Shown in pieces: positions 26,033 to 38,325 of a stretch of 64,000 nt of DNA (position 1 is the stretch's first letter; every line of letters begins with the position of its first letter). A model generated the notes under the pieces. That model ran no database searches. It saw nothing but the letters and a program-made list of their open reading frames with translations, and was not told the DNA's origin. Origin of the DNA: Moniliophthora roreri (taxonomy: Eukaryota > Basidiomycota > Agaricomycetes > Agaricales > Marasmiaceae). Location: contig LATX02000178.1 of NCBI GenBank assembly GCA_001466705.2, positions 62,001 through 126,000 of the forward strand, given 5' to 3'. The position numbers and the translations under genes are program-made.

Positions 26033-28060
26033 ATGTGGAGATTCCGAAGCCTCAAGCAGATTGCTGCTTCACCCCAACGGTTCACTGGCAGCTGGACTGG
26101 CTCACAATGGAGAGGTCCTATTCGTTCTATAACAGTGAGTACCATTACCTGATGACTCGACAGAAATTAATTAGTGTGTTGCTTCCGTCAGCGAGCCTCA
26201 GCACCAATATCTCATCACCTATACCGCCGTTCTCGCTCAGCGTCTGCTGCTGCTGTCTTACAACCTCGCATTCTCCAAGAACAAACTCGGCTTCCTTCCG
26301 AAGACATGACAGCGGATGACCTACCTATTGTTAGTATGGATGATCGCAAGGTGGCAATTGGATGGGATACAAGGACATGGTCACGATTGTACGTTATTGT
26401 TTTGACGCTACTAGCCACTAATGAATGCTAACGCTGTCCATGTTAGCCATCACATCTGGCTAAGGGATCACTGCAGATGTCCGAGTTGCTTCCATACTGT
26501 CACAAAGCAACGATTAGTGAATACGTTTGAGGTGGGCATTGAAAATTCATGTCGTTCTAATTGGTTTTTCTAATCAAAGGCAACAAGGTCCGACCATATT
26601 GAAACCAGTGGATTCTAATTCTTACCAAACCTGCACAGATCCCTCCCGACATACAGCCTCTCCATGTTGATGCCAGAGTCGAGGGTCTAGAAGTAACATG
26701 TGGGACTGTATCACACTCATCGTTGTCGCCACTAGCTGAAGAAATGACAGGGCCCTCGTCGACACCGCATGTCTCCCTTTACCCTTGGTCATGGCTTCGA
26801 CACAATTCCTACGACCCTCCTTTGCATCGACCAGATAATTCCACAGAGTCGGTTCCTGTTTGGCTTCATCTTATTCGCGACAATAACGGTGCAACATAGA
26901 AAGATACTCTGGGGCTCCAAGATATCGCAATCCCCACCAATCGTTCGGTACGAGGACGTTATGACTGAAGATGGGTTTGGTTTATACAAATGGCTTCAAA
27001 ATATCGTAAGTGTTGTATACGACCTCTGGGAAGTTCTGCATTTAATGATCATAATCTCGACAGGATCGATTTGGATTCTCATTCGTCTCGGACGTACCTG
27101 TGTCCCCAGAGGCTACTGAAGAGCTCGTACAGAGGATCGGTTTCATTCGGGAAACACAATGTAATATCCACAGCTGCCCAAGTAGCACACTACGCTAACA
27201 GCTTTTAGATGGCAAGTTCTGGGAATTTACATCTGACCTGTCCAAAGGCGATACGGCCTACACAACCCTGGCTCTCGGTGCCCACACCGATAACACCTAT
27301 TTCGTGTGTGGATGCCCTTGCTTTTGGTCGATGTCTACTAAAAAACCGTTTTCAGACTGATCCCTGTGGACTTCAACTATTTCACCTACTCTCGCACACC
27401 GATGGTTCTGGCGGTGCAACCCTCCTCGTCGATGGCTTTTATGTAGCGTCGATCCTTAAAGAAATCCATCCAGATATGTACTCCCTTCTATCGCGGATAC
27501 CCATCCCTACGCACGCGGCAGGAGAGCAAGGGTCGATATACCGGCCTAGTCCACTTTCTGGCTATCCTGTATTAAACCACGACATGCTCTCTAGGGACCT
27601 TTCCCAAGTGCGGTGGAATAACGACGACCGGAGTGCCATGCGACATTTGTCAGGGAATGACGTGGAGGATTGGCAAGTGACTCGACAGCTACTCTATCCG
27701 CACTTTCCTTACCCGCGATATCTTAGGTACAACGCAATACGAAAGTGGCACTCTCTCCTTACTAGCCCTGATTCAGAATATTGGGTACAGCTTACTCCAG
27801 GCACCGTAGTTGGTCCGTGCTTTGCTCTTTTTTCATTTGGTTGCGTTCTCATTCAGTCTCTAGCAATCAACAACCATCGGGTACTTCACGGGCGCTCTGC
27901 ATTTGATGGAAAGCGGCGGATGTGTGGTGCATACGTCGGAATAGATGAGTATCGCTCTAGGCTCGCTGTTTTGAGTGAGAAATTTGCGCCGGATGCTTGT
28001 TACAAGCTCGTTGAGGCCAAGCAAGATGACATTCGGAGTTCATGGAGCCCATTGATATAA
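26033..28060 (+). CDS. Trimethyllysine dioxygenase (carnitine biosynthesis)
   Basis: Fe(II)/2-oxoglutarate enzyme hydroxylating N6-trimethyllysine, the first carnitine step, usually mitochondrial. ATG 26033 begins MWRFRSLKQIAASPQRF, a plausible presequence. The N-terminal zinc-binding region reads HHIWLRDHCRCPSCFH. The core has KILWGSKISQSPPIVRYEDV, GFSFVSDVPV, the metal HxD in LGAHTDNTYF and FHLLSHTDGSGGATLLVDG. The distal metal histidine is in INNHRVLHGRSAF, with the 2OG-binding Arg in the same motif. It ends at TAA 28058-28060. Exons need a weak donor (GTCGGT at about 26838), and a GC-AG intron at about 27672 (donor GCAAGT) that restores VEDWYNAIRKW. With these, no internal stop remains. 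An alternative gamma-butyrobetaine dioxygenase call is less likely given the cysteine cluster and TMLH-like middle. Confidence 0.8.
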
Positions 28061-28376
28061 AGTGTCCAGGAAAGGTACCCTGTTCATATAATGACCTCTA
28101 ATGCTCATGTCCTTTAGGTACCGCACCGCTTGTTATTGTACCTAACCAGATATACATCCAGAGCTACAAGGCAGATAATACGGAATAATGAAGTATGCTT
28201 GCCAGGGTGCGGTCTGTTGGCCGATTTCTCGATGGAATCGCACTGGTTGTACTTACATGGCTCCTCGAACCTCATAATATATTGTATGAATACTTATGCT
28301 TTTTCAAAAAATTTTCAGGCCTGTCCAATCACAAGGCCCGTGCACGCTTCAAGTCGGACAGTAAAGAATTCCTCTT

Positions 28377-30242
28377 TCAATCGTCGTATAACTGATCCAA
28401 CGTTTCCTTGTACACCTCTTCTACCGCCCGTCTCCGTATAGTTCCTTTAGCAGTTCGAGGAAGAGTGTTTGAAGGCACAACGACAATCATGTCGCTTGAC
28501 GTGATGCGCTCGTGAGCCAAGCGCTGCGAATGGAAAGGTTCGATGCGTTTGAAAATGCTTTCCTTGAGATCGGCGTCACCTGCCTTTGTCTTTGACTCAA
28601 TGAAGAGTACAGGCGAGGGGCGCATGCTTCCGACGACGATGCAATCGGAAACCAAATCACCGCAGGTCTGCCGAACGTTGTCTTCAATTGCTCTAAGACT
28701 TCGTCAGCGATAATCTGGCGACTTGACATGAGCACTTACCTCGTGTCGCATCGAGAGGCGTTGGCGCTTTTGATCCAGTCATCATCTCGCCCGCAATAAG
28801 TGTATCCGTTCTCAACCTGCTTCCACAAGTCACCACTGTGGAAACATCCATCTGCTCGGTCCAGAAACTTGGGATCGGGACAGTCTATCGATTCCGGTAG
28901 AACGACCAGCTCTAGCAATTGGGAATGGGGGTCCTCGCGTGAGGTGGAAATTGGGACGAATTGATGGGAAAGGCCAGGGATATTTAAAGGACGGAAAGTG
29001 TTCAAAGGGTCGATCCTTGTTCCCAGGGAGGCAGCCATAAGGCCGCCAGGCTCCGTTATACCGAAGATATTCTGCGATGCATCGTGTATGTTGGATTCAG
29101 TAGCACCAATCAACCAACGAATAAGCTTACAATTATATTGATATTATGCTGGTATGCGTACTCTTCCTCCGCCCGTGGTAACGTAGCGCCCGATGTTATG
29201 ATACTTACCGTCCAAGTTGGCGAGTGACGAAAGGACGTCGCGATCTGCCTTCGACCGACCCAATATCTTGACAAGTAATGGCGCAACAAGGGTTAGACCA
29301 GTCAACGATGCAAGGTCAATCGCAGCCAAAATTTCTTTCTCATCGGTATGGCTTTTCATTTGGACCATGCAACCACCGGTTTGAATGATACGAATGATTC
29401 CTAACATAGTGATATATGAGCATCTTTCAATGACATACGGGAATGATGGCACTTTACCAGCAAATTGAGCTAAGTGACACACGTTCCCCCTACACGGATC
29501 AAGTCAGAATCGATCATAATGTTCAAGGTATATGATGAATTCATACATCCAATTCATGACCTCAACGCGAGAATGTTTGGGAAACAAAGGATATGCATGC
29601 TTTTGGATGAGAGCTTCCAACCACCGATAAGTCCCGGTGACAAGCTTCGGGCTGCCAGAGATGGATCCACTGGTATGAAAAATGACCGCTATGTCGTTTT
29701 CATTACTCTGTGGCGACATAGGGGAGAGATGATTCCCTGCATATGCCGCGAGGTCGTCAGTAGAGGTCACTGGATCGTAGACTGGAATATCTTGAATATC
29801 CTTGAGAGCTTCTTTGACGTCGGTATGGCGAATAAAAGCCTTGGTTTCTGACTTCTGCAACAAGTCCCTAACCACGGCAATGCCGGGGAGCCGACTGAAG
29901 CTGTGGAGAATGTATCCAGCCCTTGCCACGCTATATACATTAACAACATCGATATACTGTAATCCACCTAGGCTGTGACACAAGGTGACTTTCCATTTGT
30001 GTATGAATGAAGTGAACTCACCATACTGCTATAACTGACTTTGTTGGTATCCCGGCCTTTTTCAAAACGTGCACCCAATACTTTGCGACAGCATCCACGT
30101 CCTGAGCGAACTGCCCTACGGAGATCGGGTTGTAACCCGTTACTCTCGCAGTAACAGTGTCAATGACGGGGACTTGGAACACGGTTGCTGAAGAGTTCCT
30201 GGACACAGCTTCCTCCAGAGCGGTGAGGTGTGTTTGAGGCAT
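28377..30242 (-). CDS. Stand-alone AMP-dependent synthetase/ligase (ANL family)
   Basis: Activates a carboxylic acid as an adenylate; the substrate is unknown. The start is MPQTHLTALEEAVSRNSSAT. Core motifs seen are AVIFHTSGSISGSPKLV (A3, phosphate-binding), the EYAYQHNINII-NIFGITEPGG join (A5), GCFHSGDLW (A7) and LPRTAKGTIRRRAV with the catalytic A10 lysine. The protein ends shortly after A10 (YKETLDQLYDD), with no carrier or reductase domain, so it is not an NRPS-like reductase. An apparent stop after VRIPA disappears when two introns around 29100-29200 are removed. It lies on the same strand as, and 1.1 kb downstream of, the terpene cyclase. A role in acylating or activating a product of that neighbour is inference. 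Confidence 0.75.
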
Positions 30243-31377
30243 TATGAGGTATTTCGAGGAAGGATACCAGGTTGATTCAGTAAAGTGATGAATGTAGGGC
30301 CATGGTGAGCAACTTTAAATGTCGAGCCGGTCAGTTGTGAATGGAAGCAGTGAAAGGACCCCGGACTACCCTAGAGTGCAAGGGGTCATTTCTGCTTGTT
30401 ACAGCCATGGACGGAAAGGCTTGATGATCACCGGCATTGCAGGACCGTTACGATACCTTGCTCGGAGGTTATCGATCTGGGGTGGTCTGTAGCGGGTATC
30501 TCATTATTGCGGGTAACATTTGATGGAAGCACCTGGCGCACGTCACCGGGAGAAATCTGGTGGAGGTTTGGTTGATGTGAGATAGAATATGATACGAGTG
30601 AGTCCGAGTCTAAGAGGATTCGTCTTTATTCCTTACTATGCAGGCATAACTGGCAGGTCTGATAGATGTCGATATATCGTTTTGTTTGGCTCGTTCAGCG
30701 CACGTTCGTGACGTTTAGCTTCGCTCTCATTACGGTCAGCCTCAGAAATTCCAAGTTTCCGCAAAACCACAACGCCAGAGACGGACTCGTAATCGCCATC
30801 GGGCCTCGATGGCCCGCTGCAGCAAGTGGAATATAGGATTTAGACTTCAGGTGTGGCATGAGATGCGGCCATCCCCGGTCTATATCAACTTCCCTCTACT
30901 TCTGCCATTCCAGCTGTTTTAAAAGTCGTAGGCACTCAGAAAAAAAGTTCAGATGAGTAGCCACTCCACGTAGACGGACCCACATCACTCAACGTTGCGC
31001 GTTGATCGCATGCATATGGCGTTCTAGCTTCAAACCATTCGAATAGGTGAAGAAACAAGAGGTGCTATGAAGGCTATCGTTGTTGTTCATGCAGTATTTG
31101 TACCTAACCAAAACCAAACGCACGTATCTGTCCCTCGCATCCCATTTTAGATGGTAGACGGTGCACTCTGGGATGAATGGATAACCATGGAAATTTGGGG
31201 CTGGTTGAACGTGTGAAGCGCTTGGATACCTGAACCTTTTTTCTGAGGGTGCCCACAATTTTTCAAAATAGCTGTTATCAGCGGCTGTCCCCACTTCGAC
31301 GTCTCATTACATGCCGTCAACAGCGTGTTCGTTCTATAGACATCTCGCCAGTCCTAACATCGACGCAGACTCAGTGG
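30243..31377. other. Intergenic with dispersed repeat, between ligase and terpene cyclase
   Basis: Contains the promoter of the adenylating enzyme and a repeat at about 30640-30850. A 101-codon minus ORF (31294-30989) shows no recognisable motif and I do not support it as a gene. Confidence 0.4.
30640..30850 (+). repeat. Dispersed repeat, copy with intact CpG
   Basis: The ACAACGCCAG / ACGGACTCGTAATCGCCATC segment (30765-30830) recurs at 44890-44955 with high identity and, with CpG to TpG/CpA changes, at about 39455-39520 (CCAGAAACAGACTTGTAATT). The TCGTTTTGTTTGGC part recurs near 39380 and 41170. Non-coding. Confidence 0.6.
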
Positions 31378-32596
31378 CTAGTCCCTCGCCAGCGGCAGTG
31401 GGAGAATTTCTTCGAGATGATATCTATCTTGCGTGACGTGAAATGCTCTGCCAACCATGAGCCAATTTAGAGTAGTCAGATCTAGCTGACTTACAGGTAA
31501 CCGTTCACAAATCTCTCCCATGCTAGAAGTTCGGGTCCCTCCAATGTTGCGCAGATACGGTCATGAGAAGATAACGCTTCGGTTGCGATATCCTGATATG
31601 TTTGTAGAACAGACTTTCCTGTAGTAGCGGAGCGATTGGAGACGTAGTTCCATGCTTCCCCTTCTAGGTTTTCTTTATGGAAGCTGTCAAAGACGTCAGC
31701 AGTTGGGAAAACGCAGTGGCTGAAGTAACTCACGACAGCACATCGTTCGTCAAATCAATGAACAGGTTAATATCTCCAATGACCTGAATATAGGACCGTA
31801 GATTAGGGTGCGCCAGTCGAGGAAAAATCATGAAAGAATAGGCTGAAGCAACTCCAGTCTTTGTACGCAGAAAGTAGGGCCAGGATACGGCAGTAGCACG
31901 AATTTTCATCGATCGAATCTCGGCATCTTCTTCTAAGGCGCATCCGGTGACGAACTCCATGGAGGCGGTAACAATTGAGTTTGCGGGAAGAGTATCCCAT
32001 AGACGGTATGCATCTGAGAGATGTTGTCGAAAAGCCGTGAGGACCTCTGTGTCTTTATCATTTGTGATTAGTTTGAACTGAAAGGTCGACATTTCGAGAG
32101 GCATTCTGCGTGCCATGTCGTCTAAATAAAGCATGAACCTATAGGATCAAGTTCAATAGCATTCATTCAAGAATTCAGCGAGGAATTCGCCGTACCATGT
32201 GAACCGTGCAACATAGAGCTGAACTTCTGGGTCATGTCCTGTATAGCTCAACTGATACTCCGTTAATTACTAGCCATTTATGTAGGTCTATTGAACCTTT
32301 ACCTGGGCCATAGCAACAGCATATACGCACGTCTTGTCGAACCACCCCGGAGGGAAGGCTTCATCCTGTACAAATCGACAAAAGTCGCTGTCGAGTATTT
32401 TTTGGAGGCGAGCAGCGTCGTCTTGTGACGCCACTGGCTGGCAGTAGCACAAACGAGCAAGGAATTGTTGAATGATGGTTGGGGTATCATCTGCGAGATT
32501 GGAAGGGTCCTGTGGTGGGACAGAATCGCCATTGGTATCTTTGCGGGTGACCTGGAGCCAACAGATGGCCCAATTGAAAAGCAATAATAAGAACAT
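31378..32596 (-). CDS. TRI5-like sesquiterpene cyclase
   Basis: Class I terpene cyclase of the trichodiene-synthase-like clade. Aspartate motif: MLYLDDMARR (about 32130). NSE-type metal motif: NDVLSFHKE, made by the exon junction at about 31690-31735. Then WNYVSNRS, and after the last intron the DRYHLEE pair near the C terminus. It ends LPLARD at TAG 31380-31378. Five exons, about 340 residues, near the family's usual length. All metal-binding residues are visible and no internal stop is needed. The product cannot be told from sequence; clade membership does not imply trichothecenes. The annotated start gives an odd hydrophobic leader (MFLLLLFNWAICWL); the true start may be elsewhere. A TTTAAATA-like box lies about 70 bp upstream. 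Neighbours: the adenylating enzyme on the same strand and an assembly seam upstream. Confidence 0.75.
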
Positions 32597-32703
32597 GCCA
32601 ATGGGAATGGACAGAAGGGAAGATATGATGAGGACAACCAGTAAATTGGAGGATTCAAGGAGTGCGACTATTTAAAGAAAAAAAAAGGGAGATGCAGCTG
32701 GAA

Positions 32704-34504
32704 AGCTATCCCAGTCAAGACCTTGAACTACCGTGCAACAGCATGAAGTGATCCATGAAGAGAAGACACAAAGGGAGGACTAATGTTACTGATGACCATG
32801 GTAAATCAAGACAAGTAGCTGGTTTTGGCATCAGCAAAAACTGGAAAGTGCTATAACCTAGCTCCAGGGGGATTATAACCTGGTTGTGGCCTGGTTTGTG
32901 GGGGTTATGACTGGTTTTAAGGGTCATAATACCCTGCAGGTGGACTATAAACCCTGGGGAACCCATTATAGAACTACACGGTTTTTGCTGATGGGGAAGG
33001 GTGATAGAAGCAAACAACACTCTTGATCGTTCATTTGCCCCATCAAACGTAGCCTGGATAGCCACTCTTTCTCAACAGAAGAAGACAGTCGTTCTTCTGA
33101 TACACCAAACGCAGAACGTAGGGAATGATCGAGGTCCACATGCAAAGATGGCCGGATGCTGCACCATCACAAACCTGTTTTCCCCGACGAGTCAAAGCAT
33201 TTGGGCAAATCAAGTATCCTCACCCAATTTGTGAAGTTTGAGCGTTGAACCAGAAGGCTTCCTTTTGATGAACCACGTTTATGCAAGGGGTGCAGATCAA
33301 TCCCCGAAACCAATATACACAAACATATGCACTGTTGGATCAGGGAAAAATATATCAAATCTTTGTGTGCACTCTTCCGATCTGTCGCGGTTTGAAGCAG
33401 CACTGGAAATCCTCCGGAAGGCTGTCTGTGGAGTTCAGTCGGCCATAGGAGATCGGGAGGAGACCGCCGACTTCATCTGGAACTTGTACAAAGACTATAT
33501 AGCACTATATAGCATGAATAGTCAAATAGTACGGACAGGCAACCTGGGTACTATATAGCAAGGCCTCCTACTACCCGAAGGAGCGATCGACTACCTGGCA
33601 CTANAGCTATCCCAGTCAAGACCTTGAACTACCGTGCAACAGCATGAAGTGATCCATGAAGAGAAGACACAAAGGGAGGACTAATGTTACTGATGACCAT
33701 GGTAAATCAAGACAAGTAGCTGGTTTTGGCATCAGCAAAAACTGGAAAGTGCTATAACCTAGCTCCAGGGGGATTATAACCTGGTTGTGGCCTGGTTTGT
33801 GGGGGTTATGACTGGTTTTAAGGGTCATAATACCCTGCAGGTGGACTATAAACCCTGGGGAACCCATTATAGAACTACACGGTTTTTGCTGATGGGGAAG
33901 GGTGATAGAAGCAAACAACACTCTTGATCGTTCATTTGCCCCATCAAACGTAGCCTGGATAGCCACTCTTTCTCAACAGAAGAAGACAGTCGTTCTTCTG
34001 ATACACCAAACGCAGAACGTAGGGAATGATCGAGGTCCACATGCAAAGATGGCCGGATGCTGCACCATCACAAACCTGTTTTCCCCGACGAGTCAAAGCA
34101 TTTGGGCAAATCAAGTATCCTCACCCAATTTGTGAAGTTTGAGCGTTGAACCAGAAGGCTTCCTTTTGATGAACCACGTTTATGCAAGGGGTGCAGATCA
34201 ATCCCCGAAACCAATATACACAAACATATGCACTGTTGGATCAGGGAAAAATATATCAAATCTTTGTGTGCACTCTTCCGATCTGTCGCGGTTTGAAGCA
34301 GCACTGGAAATCCTCCGGAAGGCTGTCTGTGGAGTTCAGTCGGCCATAGGAGATCGGGAGGAGACCGCCGACTTCATCTGGAACTTGTACAAAGACTATA
34401 TAGCACTATATAGCATGAATAGTCAAATAGTACGGACAGGCAACCTGGGTACTATATAGCAAGGCCTCCTACTACCCGAAGGAGCGATCGACTACCTGGC
34501 ACTA
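32704..34504. repeat. Exact 900-bp tandem duplication around a single N (assembly seam)
   Basis: Bases 32704-33603 and 33605-34504 are identical as far as I can follow them, offset by 901, with the only ambiguous base of the window (N, 33604) between them. All ORFs repeat exactly in both copies. The simplest reading is two overlapping contig ends that were joined rather than merged. The genome probably has a single copy. No coding region can be supported inside. Confidence 0.85.
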
Positions 34505-36215
34505 TATTGTACTATATAGGACCTTGGCAAACCCCCAAAATTGGCGAACAGACAACGACGCCCGATCATAGAAACACCCAGCCAATTCAGGTTTCTGACC
34601 ATGTTCTGACCATGTTCCGACCATGTCTCACCCTGTTCTCCTCATCCAGATTGCCTGTTTGGATTTACCGCCTTTTACCGCCTGCTACCCGCCCTTTCTT
34701 GTCATTCGAATCATTGCCAGTCAGGGTCACATTCAACTTGTTACTACGAATGCGAGGCTACATGAATGTATAATAGGTACTATGGAGATGTGTTGGGCGA
34801 AACAAGAGAGGAACGATTAAGGAACGTCAGCATGATTGGTTGATTTCCGCGGCGGTGCCAGACTCGTCATCAATGCCAGCAGCAGACCTACATAGGTACT
34901 TTAGCAGAGAATACACATAACTTGACGAGGCTCTAGTTGTAGGTTCCTAAGGGTCTTTATATTCTTGTCCATAAGTTTCATAGGTGGCCCATACATCAGT
35001 ATCACTGAAACCCGGGCTGGTAGGAGACGCACCTTTCTTCCTCCAGCTCGGTTTTCACAGTCAATACCTCTCTGACTTTACCCGGAGAGTCAGTCCCTGT
35101 AACCATTGCTAAGCCAGTGACACAGAATGAAAATCGACAGGAACATACTGCTATCCTTCCGACTGACATACATGCTAATCTGTCACAGTTTCATCCAAGG
35201 GGGTGGCAGGATCAGAATTACCGGTCTGAGGAGGGGGGGAGCACCTGAAATAGGCTTCCAACAGGCTCTAGATCCTCCAAGGTATTGTATTATGGTGTAG
35301 AATATGTTGTTTTGAGTGTCTGGAGACTGTTCCAATACCTCAAGGCAACATGAGGTCGATTAACAACTTGCCACATGGGCCATCAGGGTCAGATGGCAAG
35401 TACAAGTCCATTTTCTGGCGTTGTAACTTTCTGGGCTAACAGATGATGAGAACAAGCAGCGGAACGAACCAAACAAAATGATCTATCAAGATCTATCAGA
35501 CCACAACTTTCCCACCCATCTATACCTTCCATAGGAAAAATTGGCAGAAGAAGATGAATCCTTGTAAACTACAGCTGCTTTGTTGCTGATGTCATGGCTG
35601 GGTTGCATAGAGAGCCACTGAAAGTGATGAGAAGGGTTTGAAGCACATTTTGGCAAAGGATAGCAGGAATTCAGATGAGAGCCATGGTCATCTCCCGCAA
35701 GAAGACTCTAACCACTGCGAGCAGTGATGCTGACATTTCTCTTTTTGGAAATGCATGGGAATAACATACCCAGTAAGGCAGGAAGGGGGGGGGTGGTACT
35801 ACCCCCTCTCAGCCTTAAAAAATTTTTCGACCTCATACACTAATTAAGGTCTTGCCACCCCCTTGGTTTCATCACTAAGTTGGTATCTGCAGGGGGGAAA
35901 TGGTGTTGAGTTGATGGGACAAAAGAAATGATTATATTCGGTTGAGCTTCAAGTTCCAGATGTCAAGGAGAGAACATGCGGCTCAGAGTGTGAGACCATT
36001 GTAAAATTGGTTCCGAGATCCGCTGCATGGTCGTCACCCTGATCGACTTGGATATTTGGCCAGTACTGTCATCTACTATATAGTACACTGAATTTCCAAT
36101 GTCCTTTGCATTGCTGGCCAAAGTAAGCTCCAGTTCTATCTGGTACTATCTGACTATCCATGCTATATACTAGTAGTAGTGGGGCTACTATTTCACTAAA
36201 ATCAAGTTCCAGATG
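34505..36215. other. Non-coding transition into the CpG-poor island
   Basis: About 1.7 kb without a supportable gene. CpG is ordinary up to about 35.1 kb and then falls. ORFs at 34507-34820 are short and carry no motif. A poly-G/poly-C and AATTTTT stretch lies near 35.79-35.83 kb. Confidence 0.5.
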
Positions 36216-38325
36216 TTACCTTACCAGACCTGAAGAATATTGAACAGAGATTGGTATCTTAGTTCCATCAGGTGCCACAGCAGGAGAGATATCAAAAGCA
36301 CTCAGAACCAATGCAGTAATCAGAAAGACTGAGTTTTCTGCAAGGTATTTGCCTGGACAGACTCTGTATTTGGTCAGATAATGAAAAAACAAAGCAGTCT
36401 GAGGATAAATGGACCGACATCTGAACCCAAAGCAGTATTCACTGGGATCTTGTGTTGGATTTGGTTGCAGAAACTGTTCAGATGCAAACATGTCTGGTGG
36501 AAAGACCTCGTCTGCCTGATGTGCAATGTTCCTAAGGTCACCAAAAACTGTTATGAATGAAAGGGAACCAATGCATGAATGAGAGACTTGCCAGATGTTG
36601 GGAATTACTATGGTGCCTTTGGAAATGAAATACCCTGATTTTTGAATGTAAGCACGCAGTAGAAGTGATCCAGGTAAAGTTTGCTGTTGTACTGCATATC
36701 CTCTAATGAGCACTGAGCAATATCCATGGGTAGAGGTGGGTGCCAGCACAGAGTTTCTTTTATGATGGCATGAACATAGGGAAGATTCTTCCGGTCTGCA
36801 ATGGTTGGATGGCAATCTGTACTGAGTACTTCATCTAACTCAGCTTGTGCAATCTTCATCTTCTCTGAGTATTTAGCCATGGCCATGATCATGTTTAGGA
36901 TAGAAGAGGAGATCTAAACACCAGTGAATGCAAGTGGTTATTGATATCTGGTACATAAACTCACTACTTCTTGGCCAGCTAAATTGAAAGGATATTGGTT
37001 AGGGTTGAAATCCAGAGTTCAATGTGAAAAGGCTTACCAGCATACATTGATGCACATGCCCATTTCACATTGTGTTCAAACACATCTTGGTCAGTGTGCT
37101 CCCCATCAAGTTTGGGCTTGAGCAGTACATCTCGAGCAAAAGATGGAGGTGCAGTACTCTGAGCCTGTATCACCCATTTAGCTGACAGTTTCATGTGAAA
37201 TAGAAGGCCTTACTATCTCGCATTTAACATATTGAAATAGTGTTTCAACCAGTTTTGCAACTAGACTCCTGCCATGGTGACCAATGTGGTGAAAGCTTGT
37301 GAATGGAGTCCAAGTCGGAAGATATTTGACTATTGATCTTGTTTGTCAGCTTCTCAAGGCTGTAGAGGTACATACGTACACGATGGGACCAGATCCACCA
37401 AAAATGCACCAAGCACAGTAGCACAACTGACCATAGTCATAGCTTCCTTGGCTTTGAAGATATACTATGGTGATTAGTAAGTCAGTGTATGTGACATATG
37501 TGATTGAGCACCGACTTGGTCATTGGGAGAGTCTACTGATATCCCATAGGTTGTATTCATAATAATATGACCCACAGTTCTGAAAATAGTGAGATATGGG
37601 TTAAAGCAAATGTTGAGACTTACTTACAGCTGTGAATGGTTCACAAAATCCTCAGATGTCCTGGACAAGGCCTCATTGAACTGAAAAGCCACATCTTCCA
37701 GAACTCGATCATACTTTCTGATGGAGGATAGGCTAAATGTGACATGAATGAATTTCTGATGTGATTTCCATCGTTTGCCAAAGGGTGCAAGGGCAGTGCT
37801 CTGCAGCACAAAATACATTAAGACTATTCGAGTGACACAGTTCAATCTTCCAACTCACATTGACCAAATCCATGAGCTCGCTGGCTACAACGAGATGCGG
37901 TCGACTGCAGAACATATTTCCAGTCTTTGCAAGAAGTGCCTGCATTGAGTCAAAACTGTTGAGCACCAGTATGGAGTTCCTGAGTCTATGATAATATATG
38001 AGATTGCCTAAGCCATCATAGCAAACCACAGATCAGAACTAGAATGTAATTGGGAACACATTACACTTGCTGTATGTACTCTTTAATTGCAAGAAAAACT
38101 GCCATGGATGTTGGAGGGGGATCCAGAGAAGGTTGCCTACAATTTGCCTAAGCCAAGGTTCAGCATCGGAAGTAACCAAAAAACATACTAAAAATTGGAA
38201 AAGAGAGTGGCCCTGGGAGAAGCCTTCAGTTCCCTGGGCAGGAGGAGTTTACCTTTCAGCTGATTCTAGCAAGCAAGAATGAGAGGCCCAGAATGAAGAT
38301 GGCTTCAGTGAACATGCTGGAAATA
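36216..38325 (-). pseudogene. Decayed cytochrome P450 (CpG-depleted)
   Basis: All parts of a microsomal P450 are present in order: a hydrophobic N terminus (FTEAIFILGLSFLLARIS, then a stop), PWQFFLQLKSTYS, and NSILVLNSF...SRPHLVVASELM. These are followed by ALAPFGKRWKSHQKF, KNLPYVHAIIKETLCWHPPL, GYFISKGTIVIPNIW, EYCFGF and VCPGKYLAENS. It resembles the P450 at 55009 ([15 protein letters not shown]). The ExxR arginine is now Cys (KETLCW), as expected from CGN to TGN. The splice donor inside the heme loop has lost its GT. The PERF region is degenerate, and several stops interrupt the N-terminal exons. The heme cysteine survives. Nearly all changes are C-to-T or G-to-A type, matching the decay of the whole island. 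Confidence 0.75.

Noticed and set aside
29150..29220. Stop codon in the adenylating enzyme after VRIPA
   Set aside because: Two introns remove it and give EYAYQHNINII-NIFGITE, which matches the family.
33238..34459. Pair of identical 106-codon ORFs as a tandem gene duplication
   Set aside because: They belong to the exact 900-bp copy across an N, best explained by assembly; and the ORF has no motif.
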